Source of the DNA: Isotricha intestinalis
Lineage: Eukaryota > Ciliophora > Litostomatea > Vestibuliferida > Isotrichidae
Reading direction: 5' to 3'
DNA length: 18,661 bases
NCBI GenBank assembly: GCA_023807065.1
Contig: JAJJLU010000790.1
Span: forward strand, 1-18,661
A program made the translations under genes and the position numbers. The notes beneath the pieces were generated by a model, which made no database searches, had not been told where the DNA came from, and saw nothing but the letters and a program-made list of their open reading frames with translations. This document shows positions 7,031-16,913 of this stretch, piece after piece; the first letter of the stretch is position 1; each line of letters opens with the position of its first letter.

Positions 7031-7801
7031 TTAATTCACTTTTTTTTTCAAACTTTTATTCTGATTCTCATCAAATACTTTTTTTTCTCTATTTTCATCA
7101 ATATTTTCAATAATTTTAGGATTCATAGTAAAGTTTTTTTTTAAATTTTTTTTCAAATTTTGATTCTTATCATTTTTAGTAAAATTTTTAATAAATTGAT
7201 TTGAAACATCCAAAATATCTTTTTCATATTTGATAAACAAATCTCTGATAAATTTATTATAAATCCATCCAGATAATTGATATTGAGGTAAAAAGCAAAA
7301 TAATAAAAAGATGACTTTAATAAAGAAATAAAAAGGAATATAAATTAAAAGTTTTTTAAAAATGGTTTCAAAATTAATGAAAATACTATAAACAACCCAA
7401 TAACTTAACCATTGAATAATATCATTAATATTATCATTATTATCTTCTTCATTTTCATCTTCATCTTCATCGTAATCATTGATGTGATTTTGTAAAGTTT
7501 TATATGATATATATAATGGATATACTGTTGCTATTAAGATTGTTAAAAAATGATCAAAGAAACCTATAAATATAAATAAAAGACATATTAGTAATATATA
7601 TAAAAAATATATTGGATGAATTCCTGTTTTTTCATATAATATTTTTATTTCTTTATATTTTAATAATTTTCTATTTATTTTCATTTGAATATTATCATTT
7701 GGATGTTCTGGATCTTCTTTTTTTAATTCTTTATAAAAATTAGGAATTGAATTTCTTAAATCAGAAGTTTTATCCCAATAATTTTTTATTGTTTTTCTCA
7801 T
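7031..7801 (-). CDS. REEP/DP1/Yop1 (TB2/DP1/HVA22) ER-membrane-shaping protein, 256 aa
   Basis: This family forms hydrophobic hairpins in the ER membrane and stabilises tubules and high-curvature sheets. The signature is clear: a hydrophobic hairpin at ~62-80 and 85-103 ending in ATVYPLYISYKTL, then IQWLSYWVVYSIF (129-141), FETIFKKLLIYIPFYFFIKVIFLLFCFLPQ (144-173) and a closing GWIYNKFIRDLF. The segment between the hairpins holds an acidic insert, DYDEDEDENEED (109-120), where relatives usually have only a few residues. The KYEKDILDVSNQFIKNF segment (191-207) could be the amphipathic helix that follows the hairpins. The C-terminal ~45 residues are basic and Asn/Lys-rich. The soluble N-terminus (~60 residues) is also longer than in many relatives. 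Family assignment is firm; ER-tubule function is by homology. Confidence 0.92.
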   Translation of the reverse strand: MRKTIKNYWDKTSDLRNSIPNFYKELKKEDPEHPNDNIQMKINRKLLKYKEIKILYEKTGIHPIYFLYILLICLLFIFIGFFDHFLTILIATVYPLYISYKTLQNHINDYDEDEDENEEDNNDNINDIIQWLSYWVVYSIFINFETIFKKLLIYIPFYFFIKVIFLLFCFLPQYQLSGWIYNKFIRDLFIKYEKDILDVSNQFIKNFTKNDKNQNLKKNLKKNFTMNPKIIENIDENREKKVFDENQNKSLKKKVN

Positions 7802-7953
7802 ATTTTATATTAATAAATGTATTAATGTATTATTAAATAATTAAAAAAAATGAATAAATAATAATATAAAGATAAAGTTAATTTAATATTATAATATAGA
7901 AAACAATTTAAACCCTCAAAAAATTAAAATATTTACAATAAAATATTAATTAA

Positions 7954-8886
7954 TTATAATTCATAGTCAAACATTTCTCCAAATTTTTTTAAAAGTAAAG
8001 AAACTCCAATACTATCTTTAATAGAAATTAATAAATTTTGACAATTATAATTATTGCAAAAATCATTTAAATCTGAAATATTAATTTTATTTCTTAAATC
8101 ATTTTTATTCCCAATAATAAAAATATATTTATTTAATTTATATATTTTTTCAACAATTAAATTTTTAGCATTTAAATAACTCGTATATGAAGTTAAATCA
8201 AAGAAAATTAAATATAAATCTGCTTCTTTAATACAAGAAATTTCATTCGAAACAATAAATTCAATTTCAAATTTTTTTGAATTTAAAATTAAAGTTTTAA
8301 TTGTTTTTTCTTCTGCTAAACTTGGAATATAAAAGATATCAAATTTATTATTACATATTTTTAAAACAAAACTTGTTTTTCCTGTTTCTTTATCACCATA
8401 AATTAATATTTTTTTATAATTTTTAGGTTTAATTGTTTTTTTTAATGAATTATAACTGATATCTGTATATTTTTTTTCTAATGAATTTTTTGAATTATTT
8501 TCATTGTTTGTTTTATTTTTACTATTTACTATTTTATTCTTAATTAAATCATTTTCTTCTATTTTATTTTCATTATTATTATCTATATTATTATTTATTT
8601 TATTTAAGTTATTATTATCTATATTATTTACTTTATTCTTAATTCCTTCAGTGCTTACTTCACTTATTTTCTTTTTTTCCTTTTTATTTCTTTCTGATTC
8701 TATTTTAATTAATTGATTTATCATATTATTTTTTATTAAAGGTAAATTTGTTTTATTTGAATCATATTCTTTCTTTTCATTTAATTTATCTATCATATTT
8801 TCTTTATTATCATCATTATTATCTACTATCATACTTCCTTGTCCTCCTTTTTCTATACAAGAACATATATAATTTTTAGTTCCCAT
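7954..8886 (-). CDS. Divergent Ras/Rab-like GTPase with N-terminal acylation motif, degenerate switch II, 310 aa
   Basis: Complete ATG-to-TAA frame. The N-terminus MGTKNYICSC has Gly2 for myristoylation and Cys8/Cys10 for possible palmitoylation; the C-terminus (FDYEL) has no prenylation Cys, so any membrane anchor would sit at the N-terminus, a reversal of usual Rab/Ras layout. Residues ~20-155 are an Asn/Lys/Glu linker. The G domain spans ~157-308: P-loop GDKETGKTS (164-172), an Arg/Lys-poor switch I region with YIPS where Thr would be expected, NKND (260-263) for guanine recognition, and ISIKD (287-291) at the G5 position. The DxxG/switch II motif is absent: the equivalent strand reads EIEFIVSNEIS (207-217), with no Asp, Gly or catalytic Gln. 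It may bind GTP without normal hydrolysis or act as a pseudo-GTPase. The specific family is not identified. Confidence 0.82.
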   Translation of the reverse strand: MGTKNYICSCIEKGGQGSMIVDNNDDNKENMIDKLNEKKEYDSNKTNLPLIKNNMINQLIKIESERNKKEKKKISEVSTEGIKNKVNNIDNNNLNKINNNIDNNNENKIEENDLIKNKIVNSKNKTNNENNSKNSLEKKYTDISYNSLKKTIKPKNYKKILIYGDKETGKTSFVLKICNNKFDIFYIPSLAEEKTIKTLILNSKKFEIEFIVSNEISCIKEADLYLIFFDLTSYTSYLNAKNLIVEKIYKLNKYIFIIGNKNDLRNKINISDLNDFCNNYNCQNLLISIKDSIGVSLLLKKFGEMFDYEL

Positions 8887-9048
8887 TTTTTTATTATAAT
8901 TTATATAATATTTAATTGTTGAGATTTTTTATTTTTTTATTTCAAAATGAAAATTCAAACTTAGAAAATAAAATTATTTGAAAAAAATAAAAAAATTATA
9001 AAATATTAAAATGTTCTTGTTTTTATAATAAAAAAATTTAAAAATGAT

Positions 9049-12000
9049 TTAACCTTCAACCAAAGAAAATTTCGATTCGAATTGTTCATCAATTAAATCT
9101 CCTGCATCTTTCTTTTTTGTCATTTTTGCAATAATAATAATAAACATAAAAAGAATAACTGCAACAATAATTAAAATAGTAAAAATCCAAAAATGAGATT
9201 TTTTATTATTTAAATTATTTTGAACAAATAATGAATTATAAATAAAAGTTGCTTGATAATTATTTTTTTGAATTGCAAAAATATTAATATAAAAATCTTC
9301 TTTATAAAATGTATCATTTATTTTAAATATTAAATTTTCTTTATCATTATTTTCTATTGAAATATTATTTGTTAAATTAGAAATATCAATAACTTCTTCA
9401 AATTTATTTCCTATTTTATAATAATAATCAACATTTTCTTCATTTAATATTTTCTTCGCTTTAAAGTTTTTTTCTTCTTTTTTAATTGATAAATCAGGAT
9501 TTAAACTTAAATTATAATTATCACTTAAATTAATTTTTTTCATTAAAATATTATAAGAAATATCAGAAGTAATTTCTAAAGAAAAATTGATATAATTATC
9601 TTTAAAAGAATAAATGAAATTTCCACTTTTTGAAGTATTAATAATTTCATTTTTAATAATTGAATTTGAGTAATTTAATTTATATGAAAAAAAATTGTTT
9701 TGTGATTCCTTTTTAACAAAATAAGAAATATAAAGAAATATTCCAGAATTCTTTTTATTATAATTTTCTTCAGAAATTAAAATAAAATTATCACTTGTAA
9801 GTTTATTATCATAATTAATTTTATTATAAGGATTGGTGTGATTTATTTTAATTATTTTTTCATCTTCTTTTGTAATAATAATTTTAGGCTTAATTATTTT
9901 TTCTGGAAAAGAAAAAATTAATAAATAATCATCTTCATTAAAAAATGTTTTTTGGTTATTATTATCAATTATTTTATTAAAAGGATAAGAAATATAATAT
10001 TCTTTAATCTTTTTTTTTTCAAATATAATACAATTATCTTTTGGAATTATTATATAAGGAAATTTTCCAAAACTAAAAAAAGAACATACTTTAATATCTT
10101 TATTTTCATTATTTTCAAAAATTATTTTTAATTCTTTAAATTTAGAATCTTCTTTTAATATATTTATTATTAAATTTTTTTTATTTTCTATTTCATCAAA
10201 AGTATTGTTTAAATAATAATTACAAAATAAATTTTTATCTGAAATTCCTATTTTAAATTGAATTAAAGTATTATTTAATTTTAAATCATTATTCTCAAAA
10301 ATAATATCATTTCCATTATAATTTTTAACGGGTTTAAAGCTTTTTCTCGTTAAAGAATTTTCATTTAAATTAAACTTATCATTTTGAATATTAACTTCAA
10401 TTTTTTGTTTTCTTTCACTTAATAAAATAATTTCATAAAAAATTTCATTCTTTTCTTTTAAGCTACTACTTAAATTAAAAGAATACTTTTTTCCTTTTGT
10501 TAAATAAATAGAAAGTTTTTCTCCTTCTTTAATCTCATTAATATTTTGAATAGTAGAAGGATATAAATTTAAATAAGCTAAAATAGGAGAATTACAATCA
10601 ATAAAAAAAGCTTCAATTTCATTTTTAAAAATATTAAATTTTTTTAAAGGGAAATTACTATTTAATTTTTTTTCTTTATATTTTAAATCTAAACTTGTAT
10701 TAAAATTATTTGAATGATAAGCTTCTCCAATTCCATAAATATAATCAACAAAAGATATTTTTTCTTCTGAATTACTATATTTTCCAATATAATAATATTT
10801 ATCATTTATACAATCATTAATTTCTATTTTGAAATTTTTTTCTGAATTTATATTTTCATTATTCATTAATATTTTAGTATGTTTATTATAAGTTTCCAAT
10901 AAAAAATATAATTGTTGATGAGGAATTGAATTATGTAAAATTATATTTATTTCATCTATTTTTTTTTCTTTTAAAGCATTTATTTCAAAAAAGGAAAATT
11001 TTTTTATTTTATTTGATATTTGATTCATGTAATTTTCTTTATTAAATTCTCCTTCTATAATATTCATTGTTATATCATCATTTAACATAAATATTATTTT
11101 ATTATCATCTTCAAAATTGGAAATATTCATTTTTAAAAAATAAGGATTTCTAAATAAAGAAATATTTTTTTCTAAAAAATTATTATTAATTTCATCAACA
11201 TAACTTTTATAAAGAGAAAAAATTTGTTTTGAAATATTATAATAATTATTATTAATAGTAACTTTAAATAATATATTTTTATTTTTCTGATTGTTTTTAA
11301 AATAAACATAATAATTTTCATAATTAAATTTATCTTTAATGAATTCACAATCACTTTTCTCATTATTAGTAAATTCAAAATCAATTTCTTTTTCTATATT
11401 TGAAAATTGGCAAAAAACATTATCAAACATTTTAATATTATTATAGTTAAAAGTTAAAAGAAAGTTTCCAAATTGATTATTAATAACATTTGAATAAAAA
11501 TAAAAATCTCCTGGAGAAATTATTAATTTAGTGTATTCAATTTTTTCATTTGAAATTTCTTCGAATTTACTTTTTAAAAATTCAAAACAAATTTCAAAAT
11601 TAATTTCTTCATTTTCAGAAAGTAAATTAAAGTAAAATTCATAATTATTATTATTATCTATTTTAATATAATTATTAATAAATTTTTTCTTTTCTTCTAT
11701 AATTTTATTTGTTTCTTTTTTGTTTCTTATATAATAATCAACTTCTATATTTTTTTTTGTGTTAAATTGATATTGTAAGAAATTAATTTCATTTTTATTA
11801 TTTTTAAAATTAAAAATATGATTTCCTCCAAACAAAAATTTATAACATTTATTGTTAATTTCTTCAATATTAATTTCTTTTTGTTTAATATGTACAATAA
11901 TAAAATCTTCAGCTTTTGAATTTAATGAGTTATAAATTATAAAATAAATTTCATTTGATTCACTTTCATAAAATCCATTCTTATTTTTATTTATGTCATT

Positions 12001-12324
12001 TCCTACTTTTAATTTTTTTTTCGCATTTTCATATTTTTTTTTTTCATCATCTTCTTTCATAATTTTATAGTCTTCATATATTAAAATTTTTAAAGAATGT
12101 ATATTTGCTTTTAATAAAGAAAAATAGATTTTCTCACATTTTTGATTACATTTTAATATATATTTATTTGTGGTGTCTTTTTGTAATTTAAATTCTGTTA
12201 TTTCAAAAGGAAATATATTTATCAAATCTTTTTCTTCATCATTTTCATTTTTAAATAGTTTTCTAATACATTTCATTCTATCAAAAACTAAAAAAAAAGA
12301 AAAAACCACCAAAATTCCTTTCAT
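9049..12324 (-). CDS. Large type I membrane protein with signal peptide, 1091 aa
   Basis: Complete ATG-to-TAA frame. The N-terminus MKGILVVFSFFLVF is a signal-peptide-like hydrophobic core, followed by ~1020 residues of lumenal/extracellular sequence. One transmembrane helix (HFWIFTILIIVAVILFMF, from about 1044 to 1066) is followed by the stop-transfer KMTKKK and a 25-residue cytosolic tail ending ESKFSLVEG. The ectodomain has alternating aromatic/aliphatic beta-type segments, many potential N-glycosylation sites and only scattered Cys, suggesting repeated beta-sandwich-like modules, but I recognise no named domain. The likely site is the plasma membrane or an endomembrane. It might be a surface or vesicle protein; there is no evidence for a specific ligand. 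A 23-bp tandem repeat lies at its start codon. Confidence 0.82.
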   Translation of the reverse strand: MKGILVVFSFFLVFDRMKCIRKLFKNENDEEKDLINIFPFEITEFKLQKDTTNKYILKCNQKCEKIYFSLLKANIHSLKILIYEDYKIMKEDDEKKKYENAKKKLKVGNDINKNKNGFYESESNEIYFIIYNSLNSKAEDFIIVHIKQKEINIEEINNKCYKFLFGGNHIFNFKNNKNEINFLQYQFNTKKNIEVDYYIRNKKETNKIIEEKKKFINNYIKIDNNNNYEFYFNLLSENEEINFEICFEFLKSKFEEISNEKIEYTKLIISPGDFYFYSNVINNQFGNFLLTFNYNNIKMFDNVFCQFSNIEKEIDFEFTNNEKSDCEFIKDKFNYENYYVYFKNNQKNKNILFKVTINNNYYNISKQIFSLYKSYVDEINNNFLEKNISLFRNPYFLKMNISNFEDDNKIIFMLNDDITMNIIEGEFNKENYMNQISNKIKKFSFFEINALKEKKIDEINIILHNSIPHQQLYFLLETYNKHTKILMNNENINSEKNFKIEINDCINDKYYYIGKYSNSEEKISFVDYIYGIGEAYHSNNFNTSLDLKYKEKKLNSNFPLKKFNIFKNEIEAFFIDCNSPILAYLNLYPSTIQNINEIKEGEKLSIYLTKGKKYSFNLSSSLKEKNEIFYEIILLSERKQKIEVNIQNDKFNLNENSLTRKSFKPVKNYNGNDIIFENNDLKLNNTLIQFKIGISDKNLFCNYYLNNTFDEIENKKNLIINILKEDSKFKELKIIFENNENKDIKVCSFFSFGKFPYIIIPKDNCIIFEKKKIKEYYISYPFNKIIDNNNQKTFFNEDDYLLIFSFPEKIIKPKIIITKEDEKIIKINHTNPYNKINYDNKLTSDNFILISEENYNKKNSGIFLYISYFVKKESQNNFFSYKLNYSNSIIKNEIINTSKSGNFIYSFKDNYINFSLEITSDISYNILMKKINLSDNYNLSLNPDLSIKKEEKNFKAKKILNEENVDYYYKIGNKFEEVIDISNLTNNISIENNDKENLIFKINDTFYKEDFYINIFAIQKNNYQATFIYNSLFVQNNLNNKKSHFWIFTILIIVAVILFMFIIIIAKMTKKKDAGDLIDEQFESKFSLVEG

Positions 12325-12391
12325 TTTTATAAAATATAATAATAAATTTTTATAAAATATAATAATAAATTTTTATAAAAAATAATAATAA
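12323..12391. repeat. 23-bp tandem repeat, three copies, at the 5' end of the type I protein gene
   Basis: Three head-to-tail copies of a 23-base unit of the form ATTTTTATAAAATATAATAA plus TAA occupy 12323-12345, 12346-12368 and 12369-12391; the third has one substitution. The first copy overlaps the ATG of the 1091-residue gene, so the array forms the immediate 5' leader and proximal promoter, where multiplied TATA-like sites could matter. Confidence 0.88.
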
Positions 12392-12544
12392 ATTAATAAT
12401 AATTTTTGTTATTAAAGTTTAAAAGAAATTTAAAAAATAAATAATTAGTCTCTGAGTCTTTAATCCTTTTTTTTCAAATAAATTTATTTATTTAAAATTA
12501 TATCATATAAAAAAATATAATATTTAAATAATCTTTTAAATTAA

Positions 12545-15500
12545 TTATTTATTATTTTTTCCAAAAGTATCTGAAAAATTTATTCTTTTAACTTTTATAT
12601 TCGGTGAATAATTATTATTATTATAAATATGATTATTTTTATTATCATTTAATAATTTATTTTTTCCCAAATTATTTTTTTTAATTATTATTCTATTTGT
12701 CGGAGATGCAGAATGAATTTTTCTTTTAATTTTTTTTTGAGGAATTAAATCATAAGCTTTAAGAATATTATCACATAAATTTTCTGTAAAAAATCTTTGT
12801 GGATTTGTAGTAAATTTATAACATAAATGTTTTTCCCGTTTAATTTTATTATTTGGAATTTTACTAATTAAATTTTTTTTATATTTTCTATTATAAATTT
12901 TCTTATTTCTGTTAACTACTATTTTTTTTATTTCATTATTATTATTATAATTATTATTAATATTATTTTCATTATTATTATTATCATTATTAATATTATT
13001 ATTATTATTTTCATTATTATTAATATTATTATTATCACTATTATTATTGTTTTCACTTAGATTTTTATTTGAACTTTTATTATCATTAATAATATTAGAT
13101 AAAGATTTAAAAGAACTTTTTTCATTTTCATCATCTCTATTATAAGATTCAATTTTTTGTTTACTTCCTCCTAAATGTATTGATTCTAATTCAAGAGGAG
13201 GAGAATTTAATATAATAGATTTAATTTTATTTGATTTTTTTAAATCCTTCATATAATCAACTGTTTTTGAAGGTGAAAAATTATTTTTATCTCCTCCTGA
13301 TTCAAATATTGAATGTTTTTTCATTTGATCTTCATCATTAAATTGAATTATATTATTTTTTTCTTCAGAAAAAGTTAAATTTTTATTTGAATTTTCTTTT
13401 GAATTTTTTTCAGTATTATTATTTAGGTTTATTTCTTTAATATAAATATTATTATTATTAATACTATTATTGTTATTCATATTATTATTTAGTTCTTTAT
13501 TATTATTAAATGATTCATTATAATAATCTTCTATTGCTTTTTGCTTTATTTCATCAAATATTTTTTCATTTTCTAAATCTGATTCTTCTTCTGTTATATT
13601 ATTAAAAGTTTCTTTTTTTTCATTTATTTCTTTTATATTATTATTATAATTATCTTCTTCATCTTTAATATCTTCTGATAAATAAATATCATTTTCAGAT
13701 CTATTCTTCTCATCATTACTTTTATTTAAAGGTTCATTAAAAAAATCATTAATTTTTCCTATATAAGATTCCTTATTTTTTCCTTTATTTAATTCTTTAT
13801 TATTATGATAAATAATATTTTCTAAATAATTATCATTAATTTTGTTGTCATTTTCTTTATCAATAAAATTTTTATTTTCTTCATTAATTTTATCTCCGAT
13901 TGAAATATCTTTATTTTCTTCGAAATTATTATTTTCATCATTAAGTAAATTTTTAATATAATCTGAATCATCTTTTTTATCTTCAAAATTATTATCATTA
14001 TAAATATCATTAATATCAGAAATTATTTTATTTTTTTTATAATCTTGATTATTATTATTATAACTGTTTTCAAAATTAGAATCACTTATATTTTTAATAA
14101 TATCTTCTTCAATAATATCACAATTATTTTTATCAAAAATATTATAATTTAAAGGATTAATATTTGGATTAATTTTCATTTTTATATTTTCTATTTTTTT
14201 CTTTTTTATAATTTCCTTTTCTCCGTCTTTAACAATAATAAAATTATCTTTTATTTCTTCTTCATCATTATCTTTTACTCTTTTTAATATATTTTCTTTA
14301 CTTAATTTTCTTTCATAATTTCCTTGTTCCATTTCAAAACACTTTATATTTTTTTCTTTTTTTAAAGGACTTAAATTTAATTTTATTGAATTTGAAATTT
14401 CAATTATATTATTTTTTTTTTCTTTATTATTTATTATGTTTAATTCATTTGCTTTTTCTATTACTTTATTCTCTTCTATTAATGACAGTCCTATTCCTAT
14501 TGATTTAGTTTTTGGAGTATCATTTATTTCATCTTTTTCTTCATTCTTATTATTTATATTATCGATATTATTATTTTTATTATTTATGTTTTCTTCGTTG
14601 TTAATATTTGGAATATAATAATTATTTGTTAATTTTTCTTCAAACTTATTTTCTAAATATTTATTATTTAAATCTTTTTCATAATTCTTATTTTTATTTG
14701 AAATATATTTATTATATTTATTTTCATTATTATTAGTTATTTCTTCATTAAAATGTTTAATTTTTTCATCACTAATATCCTCATTTAATATAATTTTACT
14801 ATTTTCATTATTGTAATTAACTAAATTATCTTTATTTAAATTATTATAATTTTCATTATTAATATTTTCTTCCGTATTCTCAATAAGGTTATTTAATACA
14901 TTTACTTCATTATCTTCATTTAAATCTTTATTTTGATTGTTTGAATTTTTTATTCCAGTAATTAAATTATCACTTTCATCTAAATTATCATTAAAATCTT
15001 CTTTATTATTGTTTTCATTTTTTAAAAAAGGAATATTAACTTTAGGTTGAAATCTTCTATTTTTAAATTTATTATTATTAAAATTACTATTATTATATAA
15101 ATTATATATATCATCAATTTCTTCATTATAATCATTATTATTTTTATTATTATTATTATTATAATATTCATTATTATTTTCTTCTTCTATTTTATTCTTA
15201 TTACATATTGAATTTATTGTTTTTTGAGTATAAGAATTTTCAATTGTGTTATTTTCTTGAATATATTTATAATATTTATTATTTGAATTTAATAAATTAT
15301 AATATTCATTTTCTGTTATTTTAGGAGTATATTTTTCACTTTCATATTGAATTGTATTTATATTATCAAAATTTAGTTTATTTAAATAATTTTGATATAA
15401 ATTATTATTTCCATTATTTTCACTTTCTCTTGTATATAAATTATTAATAATTATATTATCATTATTATTGTTTTCACTAGTATTATAATCTGTTTTTTTC

Positions 15501-16290
15501 TTATTAAAATTTTGAGGAGGTTTATTATTATTAATATTTTTTTTTCTTTATTTGATTGCTCATAAATTTCATTTTTATTAAAATCTATATTATAATTTGT
15601 TTGAATATTATTAGAAGAATAATTATAATTATGTAAATAATGATTTTGATAAGGATTACTAGAATAAAATTGCGGTTTATATTTTCTTCCAACAATATAT
15701 TTTTCAAAATTATCGTTTTCACAAATATTTACAATATTAATATAATTTTTATTATTTTTATTATTATTTTGTTCAAAATGATTTGGATAAAGATTATAAT
15801 TATTATTATTTAAGATATTTAAATGAGAAACATTTAAATCAGATAAGTTAATAAAATTATTCTTTTCATTAATTTTAGAATTTAAATAATTGTTTTCTTT
15901 TATATTTTTACTTAGATTGGAATAATAATTAGAAAAAGATAATAGTCTTTTTTTTGGAAGAACTTCTTCTTTAATAATATTATTTAATCTATCAATTTTA
16001 TGATTTAATAAATCAAAACCCAATTTTAAATTTAATAATTCAGGTGAATTAATATTTTCTATTTTATTATTTTTTAATAAACATATAGAAGAATTTTTAT
16101 TTTGATAAGATATATTATAATTATTTTTTATTTTTGAAATATAATTTTCTAAATTTGAAAAAGAAGAAGTTTTCTTAAATTTATTTTTATTATTTGATTG
16201 ATTTATATTTGAATTTGAATAAGATTTATAATGTTTTGATGATTGAGAATATAATTGAAAAGGATTTTTTCTTAATAAATTTTCTTCCAT
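12545..16290 (-). CDS. Disordered Asn/Glu/Lys-rich protein, ~1248 aa, split by one frameshift
   Basis: A start ATG at 16288-16290 opens a frame that loses coding character at ~15545. The frame one base over is open without a stop from there to TAA at 12545-12547; I checked it codon by codon from 15540 to 14333. The Met at 14330-14332 is therefore internal. One extra A in the A9 run, or a -1 slip there, would join both halves into ~1248 residues. N-terminal region: Ser/Asn-rich, then a helix LNLKLGFDLLNHKIDRLNNII (~84-104) that could be a coiled coil. Middle: long acidic Asn/Glu/Asp/Ile stretches. C-terminal ~130 residues: basic and better ordered, with HLCYKFTTNPQRFFTENLC and HSASPTNR. There are no membrane segments. 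Function not recognised; a scaffold or cytoskeletal protein is possible (speculative). Confidence 0.72.
15537..15545 (-). other. A9 homopolymer at the frameshift point
   Basis: On the coding strand the sequence is GAA AAA AAA ATA with nine A in a row. The upstream frame continues into Ile/Leu-rich non-coding-like residues and stops at 15451. The frame reached by re-reading one A gives AAT ATT AAT AAT and stays open for about 1000 codons. Possible causes are a one-base sequencing or assembly deletion, a real mutation, -1 ribosomal frameshifting on A AAA AAA, or transcriptional slippage. Confidence 0.8.
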
Positions 16291-16568
16291 TTTTTAAATT
16301 AGAATTTTTAAAAAATTTAAATTATTTAAATAAAAATTGAATTAATTTAAAATCCAAATTAATAAATTAACTTATATATTAATAATACATTCTATTTTTT
16401 TAAATTCCCCTCCAACATTTTTTTTTTTTTTCATAATTTTATTCTCCTTTTTTATATTCTTTTCCAAAAAGAAGAAAATATATTCTTTAAATCATCATTC
16501 ATTTTTATTATTTATAATATCAATATTATTTCTCTAATCATTTAATTGATTACTTTACACAAGTTGAA

Positions 16569-16913
16569 ATGAAAAATAAAAGTAAAATAATATTGATTTT
16601 ATATTTACCATATATTAATAATTATTAAAAAAACAATAATTTTTTACTTCATAATTAAAATCCATACTAAAAATTAATTATTTTTATTTTTCAATAAAAT
16701 TATAATAATTAAAATGAAGATCTCATAATTTTCTTCTTCATAATTTCATTCTTTTCATTCATATCTGCAAGTCCTAGAACAGTATATTGTAATGGAGTGA
16801 GAAATGGTTGTCATAGAGGTTGTACTCATATGGGTTATTCTGCTATGGCTGCTTGTAGAAGACAATGTGACACAGAATATAGGAATTGCTTAAGATATAG
16901 TGCTGAAGCTTAA
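16569..16913 (+). CDS. Small secreted six-cysteine peptide, ~68 aa, with one intron
   Basis: Exon 2 encodes a hydrophobic signal core (LIIFFFIISFFSFISA) and then a ~47-residue mature part with six Cys spaced C-x6-C-x3-C-x10-C-x3-C-x6-C, ending TAA at 16911-16913. That frame has no ATG of its own. A model with ATG at 16569, exon 1 of 13 bases, a GT-AG intron at 16582-16719 and exon 2 from 16720 gives MKNKN joined in frame to the signal core; the AG used is the first after the donor. Cleavage after FISA would fit. The mature region is ~38% G+C by hand count, far above its surroundings, and nearly free of Asn. The mirror-symmetric spacing suggests a disulfide-tied helical hairpin. Role unknown: a secreted signal, defence or lumenal peptide are possibilities. 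The alternative model is ATG at 16714 with one base missing. Confidence 0.68.
16582..16719 (+). other. Predicted 138-base GT-AG intron in the six-Cys peptide gene
   Basis: The intron begins GTAAAAT and ends at the AG of AATGAAG; no other AG occurs between the two. A TACTAAA string at about 16665-16671, resembling a branch site, lies ~50 bases before the acceptor. Splicing joins codon 5 (A plus AT = Asn) and puts the upstream ATG in frame with the signal peptide. It would be the only intron I can support in the window, so independent evidence is desirable. Confidence 0.5.

Noticed and set aside
12545..14332. Separate 595-residue gene starting at the Met codon at 14330-14332
   Set aside because: The same frame is open and coding-like for ~1200 bases upstream of that Met, up to the A9 run, so the Met is internal to the longer gene.
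15451..16290. Complete 279-residue protein as annotated by its own stop
   Set aside because: The last 28 residues are an Ile/Leu/Lys run typical of out-of-frame translation, and coding character continues in the neighbouring frame.
222..16290. Ciliate code with TAA/TAG read as Gln
   Set aside because: TAA is the terminator of every complete frame, and Gln is encoded by CAA/CAG throughout. Reading TAA through would run genes into non-coding gaps and neighbouring genes.
16714..16725. ATG at 16714 as the start of the six-Cys peptide
   Set aside because: It is out of frame with the signal core and meets TAA within five codons. It works only if one base is missing, so I prefer the intron model but keep this as an alternative.
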